DNA of 64,000 bases from Litchfieldia salsa (GTDB lineage Bacteria; Bacillota; Bacilli; Bacillales; Bacillaceae_L): positions 558,001-622,000 of the forward strand of contig NZ_FNJU01000001.1 of the NCBI RefSeq assembly GCF_900104555.1, written 5' to 3'. This document shows, piece by piece, positions 1 through 9,964 of this stretch. Each line of letters opens with the position of its first letter. Positions within the stretch are counted from its first letter, which is position 1. Made by a program: the position numbers and the translations under genes. The notes beneath the pieces are model-generated. The model made no database searches. It had not been told where the DNA came from and saw only the letters and a list, made by a program, of their open reading frames with translations.

Positions 1-816
1 CTAAAAAAAGGTTTCGAAGGAGAGCTAATATTTGATACATTTACTACAGACCTAACCTGTGAATGTCTCGTTTTAAATGATTTGTTATTTAAATTGAATA
101 ATACCTTATTTCAGATTGATTCACTTATTTTTCTTTCAGATGCGATATATTTCTATGAAGTAAAAAATTATGAAGGAGATTTTTCGTACGAATCTGATAA
201 GCTTTTCAAAAAACCAAATACTGAAATTAGTAATCCTATTACCCAATTAAATAGAACAGCATCCTTATTTCGCCAACTTATACAAAATCTAGGTTTGAAC
301 TATACAATTAACGCCTCAGTTGTTTTTATCAACCCTGAATTCACTTTATATCAAGCCCCTAATAACAAGCCAGTTATTTTTCCAACTCAACTTAATCGCT
401 ATAAAAAACAACTAAATTCCATACCTTCCAAGTTAACAAATAAGCATAAAACTCTAGCCGATAAGCTTATTTCTTTGAATATTGAAAATTCACCTTACAG
501 CCAGCTACCAGATTATGATTACAATCTATTAAAAAAAGGAATTACTTGTTCCACGTGTAGCTCCTTTTCAGTTTCAGTTATCGGATATAAATGTGTTTGT
601 ATAAATTGTGGTAACCAAGAAATCATTGATGATGCAGTGATGAGAAGCGTCAAGGAATATAGTTTACTTTTCCCTACTCAAAAAATAACGACAGTTGCTA
701 TTCATGACTGGTGTCAAATAGTGACTTCTAAAAAGAGTATAAAGAGAATACTAGTGAAAAATTTACATTTGGTAAGTCTTAATAGGTGGACCTATTTTAA
801 AAATAAAGAAGAGTAG
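1..816 (+). CDS. NERD-domain protein with C-terminal zinc ribbon, 5' end cut by window edge
   Basis: The frame is open from base 1, so the gene starts outside the window and 271 codons are visible; the TTG at 82 is internal, because the residues before it (KGFEGEL and VLNDLLF) belong to the domain. The NERD (nuclease-related) signature is visible as FQIDSLIF followed by FYEVKNYEGDF, which holds the D and ExK residues expected of a PD-(D/E)XK-like fold. The C-terminal part carries two Cys pairs (CSTC and CINC, about bases 550-612) that look like a zinc ribbon. NERD proteins are thought to act on DNA, but the function of this one is unknown. It has no link to the sugar genes and lies on the opposite strand to them. 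Confidence 0.8.
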   Translation, partial: LKKGFEGELIFDTFTTDLTCECLVLNDLLFKLNNTLFQIDSLIFLSDAIYFYEVKNYEGDFSYESDKLFKKPNTEISNPITQLNRTASLFRQLIQNLGLNYTINASVVFINPEFTLYQAPNNKPVIFPTQLNRYKKQLNSIPSKLTNKHKTLADKLISLNIENSPYSQLPDYDYNLLKKGITCSTCSSFSVSVIGYKCVCINCGNQEIIDDAVMRSVKEYSLLFPTQKITTVAIHDWCQIVTSKKSIKRILVKNLHLVSLNRWTYFKNKEE

Positions 817-897
817 TAGTTCTTTCGTTTTTTCCTTGATCTAGTTTAATAGGGGTATTAGATTTTCTATCATTACTTAATTGGTAATCTTGCCACT

Positions 898-1121
898 GAC
901 ACTCCGCATCAAGGACTTCTCGGCAGCTTCTTCCACCCGATTGGTCTCTGACACCTCGCCTCAATGACTTCTCGAATTTCTTCTCCCACTCAAGTGGTCT
1001 CTGACACCTCGCATCAAGGACTTCTCGACTACTTCTCCCACCCGATTGGTCTCTGATACCTCGCCTCAACGACTTCTCGACTACTTTACCACCAATTCTG
1101 TCACTAACAACCTCCCCTAAA
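898..1121. repeat. Tandem repeat, 52-bp period, about 4 units
   Basis: Units begin at 898, 950, 1003 and 1055, with a decayed fifth near 1107; the spacing is 52, 53 and 52 bp. The unit core reads GACACCTCGCATCAAGGACT, followed by a CTTCTCCCACCCGATTGGT-like half. The minus-strand reading frame across it (797-1144) is an Arg/Ser-rich repeat translation with no plausible ribosome binding site, so it is not called as a gene. The unit is related to the array at 23236-23725. The rest of 817-1233 holds only the terminator of the next gene. Confidence 0.85.
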
Positions 1122-1144
1122 AAAGTCCTCAGCGAATACATCAA

Positions 1145-1182
1145 TAAAAAAATCCTTGAAATCTAATTACCGATTTCAAGGA
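1145..1182 (-). terminator. Rho-independent terminator of the large GH3 gene
   Basis: An 11-bp perfect stem (1153-1163 with 1172-1182) and an 8-nt loop are followed on the minus strand by a run of T (1145-1152). It lies about 50 bp after the GH3 stop codon. Confidence 0.85.
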
Positions 1183-1233
1183 CATTTAATTCAAGGTGAT
1201 TCAACGATTTACTTTCCTACATTAACCGTCTTC

Positions 1234-4200
1234 TCAGTTTAACGTCAAACTGTCAATTCTCAAGTCAGCCTTTTTAAATACAACATATACATCGTGAGTA
1301 CCTTTAACCTTTTTCGTTAATTCTGCTGCTACATCCACATAGCCCAGTTCATTCACTTGAACCTCAGTGTTTTTCGCAGTGTAAGTAACTTTATCTGTCA
1401 CAGGTACGTCAATAGTCGCAAATGGTTCACTATCAGGTGAGCCAATGTGTAGTGTGATTTGACCACTATTTACATTCGACGCAACACTTGCTGTAATCTT
1501 CTTAGCTTTTGATAGGTTAACTTGTGGGATTGCTACCCATGCACCATCTTGCTTAGATCTAACTGAATGGTAACTGCCAACAACTTTTTCCTCTTTTAAA
1601 CTTGCAGCAGTTCTATCTTTTGATACTTCATGATAGATTACTTCATTAGAAGCAAAACTATGATCAAATACATTGAATGTTTTATCTTGTAACGTTTTTA
1701 CCGATTTACCATTAACTTTTACTGTTTTACTGTCTTTAATATCTTCAGATGATGTACCTACCATTAAATTATATTGACCACTTTCTACAATGAAATCACC
1801 AAGGTTTACATCCCAGATAGCAAAGTCATTAGGGTCAACCGTTAACGTAACTGCTTTAGTTTCACCTGGAGCAATTTGCACCTTTTCAAAAGCAACAAGC
1901 TGTTTTTGAGGAGCATATTCACCATAAGCTGAATCAGTATTGTTAATGTAGAGCTGTACAACTTCAGATGTATTTACTGTGCCTGCATTTTTCACCTTCA
2001 CTGACACATCGAAAGGCTTATTACTATTCACATTTTTAGATACTGTAAAGTCACTATATTCAAAGTTACTGAATGAAAGCCCATAACCAAATTCATAGGT
2101 TACTGGTGCATCTGTGTACATATAGGTTAATTTAGATTCAATTGGATCAGAGTTTGTCATATCCACTGTAAAACGTGGATCTACATCCGCCAACGTACTT
2201 GGATTACCTTCTGGGATTGCATATTCATTAATAGCAGGTAATGCAGTGATGTCCTTGTACCATGTAGAACTTAGTCTACCTGTTGGTGCATAGTCACCGT
2301 ATAATACATCTGCTAATGCATATGATTCATATTGCCCACCATATGGCTGATACACGATAGCTGATACATTTTCGTTGTTTTGAATTTCTTCCATACCCAC
2401 TGGGAAGCTTGATTTAACAACAACAATTGTCTTCTTCCCTTCTGCTGCAAACGCTTCTGAAACCTTATCAACTAATTGATAATCCGCATCAGACATTTTC
2501 AAAGCAGAACGGTCATTTCCTTCACCTGCACTATGACGAGGTATTGCTCCAACAAACACGATTGCATAATCCTCTTCTGCTGCACGTTTTGCTGCCTCTA
2601 CTCCAACATCCTGTACAACATGTGTTTCGTATTTAACTTCGTCACCGCGATTAGCAGCATTCTCAACATTCGTTAATGGTTCAGTAGTAACTAATTTACC
2701 TTCCTTAGTTGAAATAAATCTTCCATTTGAATAGTACCAATTGGAGAAATCGCCACTAAAGCCTGTACGGTAACCATTAGAAATAATTGAAACTGTTTGG
2801 TCAGTATTTTGCTCGATTCGTAATCTCGGTGGAATCGTACTCGTATCTCCGATCATCGCACCAAGGTTCCAGTCATTGTCTGTTAAATTCAAACGAGTAT
2901 TGTCCGTATTTCCTACTTGTTCTCCATTTTTACCTGGTGAAGTTACCCAACGATTATTGAGTAATGATTTTAAACTTGATCCTTCTTGACCCCAGTCATA
3001 TAGCTCAAACAGGTGTGCTTCATTCTCTTGGTTAAATGATTCAGCAGTTGTTAAAAGGGCTGAACCTTCTTCTGACGCATTAACATCAGCAGTAACTGTT
3101 TCACCATTTTGTTTAGATGCAAGACCAATAATTGAATTTCCAGTCTGATAGGATACTTTCTCACTACCGATTTCTTTAATAATCGCTAATAATGGTGAAT
3201 TACCTGAATTTTCAAGGTCTGGTGTATTATTTACAGAATAAGTTGTCTTAAATCTAGCATCTGCATAGATTCCTGAAATGGCAGCCTTTTGATCTTTATT
3301 TAATGGCAATGTACCATCATTCTTTAAAAGAACAATACTTTCTTGTGCTGCTCTCAAAGCAATGTCTTGATGTTGGGCATCATTATAATCAGAAACTGTA
3401 CTAGCAACATCTTTAGCATCAGATGCGAAAGGATAATATTTTGGAATTCCATTTTCATCCACTTCGTTAAAGATGCCAACACGAACCATTTGGTTAACAT
3501 GTGAGCGAGCTGTTTCGATTAGATCCTCTTTTGTAACTCCATATACTCCTTTTTCTACAGCATCCACTAAAAGAGCGATATCTTCAGCTTGAGCTGCTGT
3601 GTTAACAGATGGACGGCCTGCTTGTGCATCTGCAAGAATCATTAAGATATTCGCATGTGTTCGATCAACTGCATATTTCGTATCATATCCATTACCAAAC
3701 GTGTTTTCACCAAACACATGTGCATCTCCATTAAAATCAGGTGAACTATATGCACCATACTTAGCGTTATCGTTCAAAAGGATTTGATATGGTGATAGAA
3801 TGTTAGGAATTCCATTCGTTCTACCAAATGAAGTCATTACCCCTGACACAGCACCAGAACTAACTGCTTTCATAGGACTTTTCGTTTGGTATTCAAAGAT
3901 TGAACGAGCTCCAGCACTATTGTTTGCAGATTGGCGGAACCATTGCGCATTATAAATAGAATAGTGTTTCGTCCCTACTGCTGCACGCATCCAAAATCCA
4001 TCTTCACTTTCAGGTTGATCCGTACCGCCGAGGCCAGCAGCCATTGTATCAATCATTTCAGCCGACATGTAAGCGTCCTCAGAAAAACCTTCATCAAAAC
4101 GGCCACTTAACGGATTGATTCGCATATCACTTACTACAGTAAAGGCTACTGTTTGTGAAAAATCATTTGGGTTAGCTCCCCAACCAGTAGGATGTAAGTT

Positions 4201-4662
4201 AGAGTCTCCCTGTTTCACTTTTAACGTACTTATCTTTTCATTTCCTATCACTTTTCCAATATCGGAGAGCAACCCCTTATTCCATGACTGTCCCATTCCG
4301 ATTAATGAAGGAAAATCAGTAGAAACACCTTGCACGTTATCTGCAGCAGATAGTGCACCCGGAATCTTCTTACCTGCGTTCTCTCCTTGTTGCAACGTAT
4401 AATGGTTACGTGCACCAGAAGCATAAACAGCAGGTCCTTCTAGACCGGTGTATTCAAAATAGGTATCCACAAACTCCTCTAGATGCTCAGGATTTCCATT
4501 AAATAATGGCATTCCGTCAAACACACCACCGACCTGCTTCTTAAACACAATTTCCTCTTTATCGGTGTTTGCTTGTGCGATATGTGCAAATTCTGTGCTC
4601 AGCATCGCCAAGCCGAGTACCGTGACCATGCAAGTTTTTGCTAATCTCTTGAATCGTGGCAT
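1234..4662 (-). CDS. Secreted divergent GH3 glycoside hydrolase with C-terminal CBM6-like module
   Basis: This 1142-aa exported enzyme probably removes beta-linked sugars from the non-reducing end of plant glycans. Residues 1-31 are a signal peptide. The GH3 barrel carries KH at 232-233 and the likely nucleophile D309 in YSSPDF, aligned with the usual TDW. The second GH3 domain has GEGNDR with the candidate acid/base E714. About 120 residues (roughly 540-660, rich in W and Y) are inserted between these parts. A FnIII-like domain (about 850-970) and a C-terminal CBM6-like beta-sandwich (about 1020-1142, ending in IDSLTLN) follow. At 1142 aa it is much longer than the usual 700-850 aa. The start is set by GGGTGAAG just upstream. 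It forms its own unit with a cre-like box and a terminator. The substrate cannot be told from sequence; beta-glucoside or beta-xyloside is most likely. Confidence 0.85.
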   Translation of the reverse strand: MPRFKRLAKTCMVTVLGLAMLSTEFAHIAQANTDKEEIVFKKQVGGVFDGMPLFNGNPEHLEEFVDTYFEYTGLEGPAVYASGARNHYTLQQGENAGKKIPGALSAADNVQGVSTDFPSLIGMGQSWNKGLLSDIGKVIGNEKISTLKVKQGDSNLHPTGWGANPNDFSQTVAFTVVSDMRINPLSGRFDEGFSEDAYMSAEMIDTMAAGLGGTDQPESEDGFWMRAAVGTKHYSIYNAQWFRQSANNSAGARSIFEYQTKSPMKAVSSGAVSGVMTSFGRTNGIPNILSPYQILLNDNAKYGAYSSPDFNGDAHVFGENTFGNGYDTKYAVDRTHANILMILADAQAGRPSVNTAAQAEDIALLVDAVEKGVYGVTKEDLIETARSHVNQMVRVGIFNEVDENGIPKYYPFASDAKDVASTVSDYNDAQHQDIALRAAQESIVLLKNDGTLPLNKDQKAAISGIYADARFKTTYSVNNTPDLENSGNSPLLAIIKEIGSEKVSYQTGNSIIGLASKQNGETVTADVNASEEGSALLTTAESFNQENEAHLFELYDWGQEGSSLKSLLNNRWVTSPGKNGEQVGNTDNTRLNLTDNDWNLGAMIGDTSTIPPRLRIEQNTDQTVSIISNGYRTGFSGDFSNWYYSNGRFISTKEGKLVTTEPLTNVENAANRGDEVKYETHVVQDVGVEAAKRAAEEDYAIVFVGAIPRHSAGEGNDRSALKMSDADYQLVDKVSEAFAAEGKKTIVVVKSSFPVGMEEIQNNENVSAIVYQPYGGQYESYALADVLYGDYAPTGRLSSTWYKDITALPAINEYAIPEGNPSTLADVDPRFTVDMTNSDPIESKLTYMYTDAPVTYEFGYGLSFSNFEYSDFTVSKNVNSNKPFDVSVKVKNAGTVNTSEVVQLYINNTDSAYGEYAPQKQLVAFEKVQIAPGETKAVTLTVDPNDFAIWDVNLGDFIVESGQYNLMVGTSSEDIKDSKTVKVNGKSVKTLQDKTFNVFDHSFASNEVIYHEVSKDRTAASLKEEKVVGSYHSVRSKQDGAWVAIPQVNLSKAKKITASVASNVNSGQITLHIGSPDSEPFATIDVPVTDKVTYTAKNTEVQVNELGYVDVAAELTKKVKGTHDVYVVFKKADLRIDSLTLN

Positions 4663-4683
4663 TCTACTTCACCCTTTCACTTT

Positions 4684-4697
4684 TGTAATTGTTTACA
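4684..4697. promoter_or_regulatory. cre-like CcpA operator upstream of the large GH3 gene
   Basis: TGTAATTGTTTACA matches the cre consensus TGWAANCGNTNWCA at 13 of 14 positions and is nearly palindromic. It lies 22 bp before the start codon, where bound CcpA would block transcription. Confidence 0.55.
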
Positions 4698-5049
4698 TTT
4701 TGGGGTTCACGAGAAGTTTGAGAAAAATGAGATCTCGGTAACATAAAGAATTTGACTAGCAATCAAGTATGTACAACTTCTTTTAAACTAGTAAATACTT
4801 CACCCTGATGGTATCAAGCATAAAACCCTGTAATATAAAACTCTCCCCTTTTTTATTTTCGTATGAAATAAAGTTCTATAACCATACGCTTAATAACCAT
4901 TTTAATAGGTTCAGAAGATATTAAAAACTTGTAGATTTAACTATTTAGGGGTGTTTATTTTACTATTCAGATTTTTTATTAAAATAGTTCCTCAATACCG
5001 AAAGCGAATGGTAAGAAGCTTCAATATCAAGACTACTAAATAGCTAAGA

Positions 5050-5086
5050 AAAGCCTACAGAACTGTGGTATAGTTCTGTAGGCTTT
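5050..5086 (-). terminator. Terminator of the secreted GH78 gene
   Basis: A perfect 15-bp stem (5050-5064 with 5072-5086) with a 7-nt loop is followed on the minus strand by TTCTTAGC. Confidence 0.85.
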
Positions 5087-5113
5087 CAGAATAAAATTTA
5101 TTTTTCTCTTATT

Positions 5114-8100
5114 TTACTCTAAACCAGCAACGATTGATCGGAATTCATAACTTCCAGATTCTAGTTCATAAACAGCCTCTCCATCTTTGAATTCGATGAA
5201 CTTAACACCCTTTACCTTTTTCACTGGTTGATTCCCTTCCTTAATCGTATTCACATTATTAGTCGGGATATAGAGTGTAGCTGTTGTATTTGCTGGAACA
5301 GTTGCTTTGTAAGTAAAGGTTCCATTTTTTAGTTCCCAAGAGCTTTCGATTTTCCCATACATTGAATCGTAATGCCCTTTAGCATAAGTAATCGTTCCAC
5401 CATATGTTGGTTTTAAAATGAAATGCTTAAATCCTGGATTGTTCTCGTCTCTTTGAATACCTAATGAATAGTTATACATCCACTCACCAACTGCTCCAAG
5501 AGCATAATGGTTAAAGGAGTTCATACTATTATTACCACCAAATCCATCTTCGATTGTGTAAGAATTCCAACGTTCCCAGATTGATGTAGCTCCGTTAACT
5601 ACCGGATATAACCAAGAAGGATACTCCGTTGACTCCAACAAGTCATATGCTACCTCATTGTAACCGTGTGCGGATAACGCAGGATTTAACGGTGCAGTAC
5701 CTACAAATCCAGTAGTCACTTTGTAGCCAAGCTCTTTTGTTAGTTCTGCAAGACGTGCAGCTGCAAAAGCTTCGTTCTCTTCATTGAAGACTCCATAGGA
5801 TAATGCTAGAGAGTATGAAGCTTGTGTATCCTGAATCTCTCCTGTTCTTGTTTGTGTTTTATGAGTCTCTGCATTTACATAAGTGCTGTTCCATTCTGCC
5901 TTTAAATTCTTATGAAGCTCTTCATACTCTTTTGAAATTTCTTCTTTCCCTACGATCCCTGCCATTTTAGCTACTTTCTCAACAACGTATACATAAACGG
6001 CATTAGACAACATCTCAGTGTTGGTTGGAACGTATGATAAATGATCTGCAAGGAAACCAGTTCTACTTGTTAGATACTGAGAACCACTTAATTTCGCTTC
6101 TTTTAAATACTCAATCCAAGCTACCATTGAATCCATGTGATCTTCAATAAGTTGAGTATCTCCATATTGTTGATACGTTTCCCATGGTACGATAACGCCA
6201 GCGGCAGCCCAAGCTAAGCCAAGTGCGCTTGTTCCTCCATAATTAGGTGCAGTATTTGTGTAACTGCCATTTGCTTCATTTTGTGAATCACGTAACGTCT
6301 TTGTATATCTAGCAAAGAATTGGCTAACATCGGCATTATACGTTGCTGTACGAGCAAATACCTGCGCATCACCAGTCCATCCTTCGCGCTCATCTCTTTG
6401 AGGACAGTCAGTAGGTATACTTAAAAAGTTACCTAATTGAGAGCGAGTAATATTTTTGTATAATTGATTAACTAATGGATTGGAAGTTTCATAGCTACCA
6501 GTAAGTTCGGTAATAGAACTTAACACAACACCTTTAACATCTTCAACAGGAATTGGTTTATCAAGGCCTGTAATTTCAAGGTAGCGGTAACCATGGAAGG
6601 TAAATCTAGGCTGATAAGTCTCTCCGTTAGAATCACCCTTAAGTATATAAGTGTCAGTAGATAGTGCAGATCTTAAGTTTTCCGTTAGAATCATCCCTAC
6701 CATACTAGAACCATTCATATCTTTATATTCTGGTAAGTCCGGATATAAAATTTCACCCGTACGTAATGTTACTTTTTGTCCTCTTTCACCCTTCATCGTA
6801 ATTTTCGGGACGCCTACCATGTTTACTCCCATGTCGTAAACAAATACACCTGGTCTAGGCTCTGTATAAGACTTTGCTGTAAGTTCTTCAAATACTTTTA
6901 CACCATCTCCGATTTCCGCGATGATTTCAGGATTTGCAAATTCCTTTTCTGGTATGATTACTACTGGCCTACTCCACTCTTTTGCATCAAATCTCGGCTC
7001 AGACCAACCTTCAATATCTTCTTCTCGTGTAGCGTCATAATCTTCTCCATTAAAGAAGCCTGCATAAGTAATTGGCCCCTCACCGTAATACTGCCAATTA
7101 TCTGGATCTGTTACTACTATGTCACTTGTACCATCCTCATAAGTTACGACTAGTTTTGCTAGTAGTGATTGTCGGTCTCCATAGTAATTGTAATTTGGTA
7201 ATCTCCATGACTGCCCATCACTCCACCAACCAGAGGAAAGCATCGCACCAAGTGCATTTTCTCCTTTTACAAGCATGTCCGTAACATCGTAAGTTTGGTA
7301 CATTAACGTTTTATCATATTGAGTATGACCAGGTGGAAAGTACTCATCACCTACGCGCTCACCGTTTATATGGAACTCATAAATTCCACGTGCTGTTGCA
7401 TAAAGTCTTGCACTTTTGATTTCTTTCGTAGCATTTACAGTTGTTCTTAACATTGGCACTGAAGTATGGCTTGGATCTCTGTAAACCATGACTCCCTCAT
7501 TATTACCGCCTGTTACTTTAAACCCACTACCTTCAATTTTTACTTTTGTACCATCTACAACATCCTTAAAAATACCTTCATAATTTTCGTCGACAGTTTC
7601 CTTAAAAACAACTGAATTTGGTTTTCTAAACTCAGAAATTTTAATCTCACTAAATGTTGCTTCTTGGTTAGCATCTACTGAAAAACCAATTTCATTTAAC
7701 CTTGGAAAAGTAGGAACCCCGCCATTTACGTTTAAAGGATTTAAAATCAGAGCGTCTTTGGCAGGTTCGTCAGGATATGCTGCTCTTTCCATCTTAACTG
7801 TTTTCCCATTAATAGTTGTAGTCGCTTCATTTCCAGAAACATTGATTTTAATAGAATGGTTGTTATGTTTGTTTGAATCATCAATAGAAGTTATAATTCC
7901 TGTTGCAATTGGCTTTGTTTCATCTAATTGACCAATATCCTTTTCTGGACCATAGCCTATACGATATACATGTAATTTCGCTGGTCCAGTACCTTCATTT
8001 AGTTCTGAAAGGTCAACTTCATACTTAATAAAGTTTTCCCCCTCAATACTATAGTTGTTTTTATTCCGGTCTGATAGCCTTGGATCATTTGCACCAAAAA

Positions 8101-8677
8101 TCAAACTACCCTTTGAGCTTCCTTCAGAAATAGTCATATTGTATTCAAGATTAAATACTAGTTTAGATTTTGCATCTAACACATAATCAGGAGCTCCAAT
8201 CCACTCTGCATTGTCCCACCCAGTTTCCATGAGTCCTGTTTCAAACCATGCTTTTTCACCGGTTGAGATTACCTTATTAGTTGCATCCCAGACTTTAACA
8301 GTCCAATAATATCTTGTTGAGGGGGACATTGGTTTTCCTTCAAATCTAATATAATTCGAATAACTTTTCGTTACTTTCCCACTATCCCAAATATCCCCTA
8401 CGCCTTCATCCAATTTACTAGGACTAGATGCTACAAAAATTTGGTATGCTTTTTGGTGCTGCCCACGAATGTCAGATTCCATCATCCAGCTAAATCGTGG
8501 AATTTGTTTATCTACTCCGAGTGGATTCTCCATACCGTCAACCTTTAAGTTCGTAATCTTCGTGTCTCCACTTATTTCTTCTGCAGATATACTACCAGCA
8601 AAGCTTGATGAGATTAAAAGAATTACTAACATTAAAATCGATAATTTTTTCAACTTAATCTTATGACTCCTAAGCAT
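5114..8677 (-). CDS. Secreted alpha-L-rhamnosidase, GH78, with inserted sandwich domain
   Basis: This 1187-aa enzyme should release terminal alpha-L-rhamnose from glycans outside the cell. It has a signal peptide (1-32, ending SAEE), an N-terminal FnIII-like GH78 domain (about 40-150), an inserted lectin-like region (about 165-400, with FGANDP and INGKTVKM), the Bac_rhamnosid_N domain (about 405-590), the (alpha/alpha)6 catalytic barrel (about 730-1080) and a C-terminal beta-sandwich. The catalytic-site motif DCPQRDEREGWTGD starts at D757 with E763 and D770, and the second catalytic Glu is E1035 in SIWERW. The insertion makes it longer than typical GH78 (about 900-1000 aa). It follows the rhamnose transporter genes in transcription order but is separated from them by a hairpin terminator. 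No cell-wall anchor is visible. Confidence 0.92.
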   Translation of the reverse strand: MLRSHKIKLKKLSILMLVILLISSSFAGSISAEEISGDTKITNLKVDGMENPLGVDKQIPRFSWMMESDIRGQHQKAYQIFVASSPSKLDEGVGDIWDSGKVTKSYSNYIRFEGKPMSPSTRYYWTVKVWDATNKVISTGEKAWFETGLMETGWDNAEWIGAPDYVLDAKSKLVFNLEYNMTISEGSSKGSLIFGANDPRLSDRNKNNYSIEGENFIKYEVDLSELNEGTGPAKLHVYRIGYGPEKDIGQLDETKPIATGIITSIDDSNKHNNHSIKINVSGNEATTTINGKTVKMERAAYPDEPAKDALILNPLNVNGGVPTFPRLNEIGFSVDANQEATFSEIKISEFRKPNSVVFKETVDENYEGIFKDVVDGTKVKIEGSGFKVTGGNNEGVMVYRDPSHTSVPMLRTTVNATKEIKSARLYATARGIYEFHINGERVGDEYFPPGHTQYDKTLMYQTYDVTDMLVKGENALGAMLSSGWWSDGQSWRLPNYNYYGDRQSLLAKLVVTYEDGTSDIVVTDPDNWQYYGEGPITYAGFFNGEDYDATREEDIEGWSEPRFDAKEWSRPVVIIPEKEFANPEIIAEIGDGVKVFEELTAKSYTEPRPGVFVYDMGVNMVGVPKITMKGERGQKVTLRTGEILYPDLPEYKDMNGSSMVGMILTENLRSALSTDTYILKGDSNGETYQPRFTFHGYRYLEITGLDKPIPVEDVKGVVLSSITELTGSYETSNPLVNQLYKNITRSQLGNFLSIPTDCPQRDEREGWTGDAQVFARTATYNADVSQFFARYTKTLRDSQNEANGSYTNTAPNYGGTSALGLAWAAAGVIVPWETYQQYGDTQLIEDHMDSMVAWIEYLKEAKLSGSQYLTSRTGFLADHLSYVPTNTEMLSNAVYVYVVEKVAKMAGIVGKEEISKEYEELHKNLKAEWNSTYVNAETHKTQTRTGEIQDTQASYSLALSYGVFNEENEAFAAARLAELTKELGYKVTTGFVGTAPLNPALSAHGYNEVAYDLLESTEYPSWLYPVVNGATSIWERWNSYTIEDGFGGNNSMNSFNHYALGAVGEWMYNYSLGIQRDENNPGFKHFILKPTYGGTITYAKGHYDSMYGKIESSWELKNGTFTYKATVPANTTATLYIPTNNVNTIKEGNQPVKKVKGVKFIEFKDGEAVYELESGSYEFRSIVAGLE

Positions 8678-8763
8678 TTTTCCACCATCCTTATAGGTTT
8701 TTACTTAAATAATTCTATAACCAGTTCTATCAATAAACTTGACAGATCACGTTACCATTTTAA

Positions 8764-8816
8764 AAAATCCAGCCTACCTCCTTACAAATGATGTGAAAGT
8801 TAATAGACTGGATTTT
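8764..8816 (-). terminator. Hairpin terminator after the rhamnose-binding protein gene
   Basis: A 9-bp stem (8764-8772 with 8808-8816) with a long 35-nt loop is followed on the minus strand by a T run. It separates the transporter operon from the GH78 gene; some readthrough is possible. Confidence 0.6.
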
Positions 8817-8834
8817 AAGTTTAATTTCTAAGAA

Positions 8835-9890
8835 TTAATAAACATCCTTCCACTCAGCAATATTACTCGCATCAAACTTGAATGGATCTCCTAACATGAT
8901 TTGTGTACCATCACCATCTTCTACAATTTCTAGGCTACCTTGGTCACCTGCTTCAAATGTTTCACCTAGTTCTCCTGTGATTGTACCTTCAACTAATGCA
9001 TGTGCAGTATAACCAGCTACCTTCCCTACATCAATTGGATTCCATAAGTACATCCATGGAGAGACACCGCTTTCAATATAGCTCGCCATTTCACTTGGAA
9101 GTCCTAAGCCAGTAACAGCCACTTTTCCGTTTAACCCTTTATCTGTGATTACTTTACCAGCTGCTGCAATCCCAACTGTTGTTGGAGCAATAATTCCTTT
9201 TAAATCAGGATAAGATTTTAATAGAGCTTCTGTTTCGGAAACACTCTTATCACGTAAATCATCACCATATGCTACTTTTACTAGTTCGATATTTGCATAC
9301 TTAGGATCTTCTAGCTCTTTTTTCATCCATTCAATCCATAGATTTTGATTTGTTGCCTGAGAAGTTGCACTTAGAATAGCAATTTGACCTTCTCCACCAA
9401 TCATTTCTGAAACTGCTTCAATTTGAATACGTCCAATTCTTTCAGGGTTTGCTTGATTCACATGTAGAATACGGCTATTTGCATTTACTGCAGAGTCAAC
9501 AGACAATACCTTTATTCCTTGATCCATCGCTTTTTTCAGTACAGGCTCTAATGCATCTTGATCATTTCCTGCAATCGCAATCGCAGCGACTTTTTGTGTA
9601 ATGAGTTGTTCAATAATTTGAATTTGACCTTCAGCAGTCGGTTGGTCTGGAGAACGTAGAATTACTTCGCCACCAATTGCCTCAACCGCTTCTTTGAAGC
9701 CATCCATCATTTTCTCACCATATGGATTTCCTGTATTTTTAAAGACCATTGCATATTTCTTTTTCCCTTCAGTATCTTCACTACCTTGATCATCTGTTGA
9801 GCTACTGCTCTGTGGTGCACCTTGAGTACAAGCTGCAAGTAATGAAATAACCAATGCCATTGATAAAAACATACCTAAAAACTTCTTCAT
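8835..9890 (-). CDS. rhaS: RhaS-type rhamnose-binding lipoprotein of an ABC transporter
   Basis: This 351-aa extracellular solute-binding protein is the last gene of the ATPase-permease-permease-binding protein operon. The signal peptide ends in a lipobox (LLAAC), so it is tethered to the membrane. The mature part is a type I periplasmic-binding fold with FKNTGNPYGEKMMDGF at the start, AIAGNDQDAL, SATSQATNQNLWIEW and GLGLPSEMASYIESG. These segments are what I remember of the RhaS branch, which is related to AI-2-binding LsrB. The rhamnosidase neighbours make L-rhamnose the best guess; AI-2 or another deoxy-sugar cannot be excluded. The start is supported by AAAGGGGAG upstream. The sensor lipoprotein at 17202-18272 belongs to the same family. 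Confidence 0.82.
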   Translation of the reverse strand: MKKFLGMFLSMALVISLLAACTQGAPQSSSSTDDQGSEDTEGKKKYAMVFKNTGNPYGEKMMDGFKEAVEAIGGEVILRSPDQPTAEGQIQIIEQLITQKVAAIAIAGNDQDALEPVLKKAMDQGIKVLSVDSAVNANSRILHVNQANPERIGRIQIEAVSEMIGGEGQIAILSATSQATNQNLWIEWMKKELEDPKYANIELVKVAYGDDLRDKSVSETEALLKSYPDLKGIIAPTTVGIAAAGKVITDKGLNGKVAVTGLGLPSEMASYIESGVSPWMYLWNPIDVGKVAGYTAHALVEGTITGELGETFEAGDQGSLEIVEDGDGTQIMLGDPFKFDASNIAEWKDVY

Positions 9891-9964
9891 GTGTTTTCTC
9901 CCCTTTGTTTTTTACTAGTTTTATATACATAACAGTCTTTTTAAAAAACTGTAGTATCCTATCG

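Larger units (their letters stand above)
4663..5113. other. Intergenic region with no gene seen
   Basis: This 451-bp AT-rich stretch separates the large GH3 gene from the secreted GH78 gene. It holds the GH3 leader with a cre-like box, and the GH78 terminator at its right end. I see no coding frame and no convincing sigma-A promoter. Confidence 0.6.

Noticed and set aside
797-1144. 115-aa minus-strand frame rich in Arg, Ser and Glu
   Set aside because: It is the translation of the 52-bp repeat and has repeated peptide blocks, no ribosome binding site and no family features.
4766-4780. Possible third regulator half-site around GTACAA before the large GH3 gene
   Set aside because: Only about 9 of 14 positions agree with the chvE/GH3 half-site and no partner lies 20-21 bp away.
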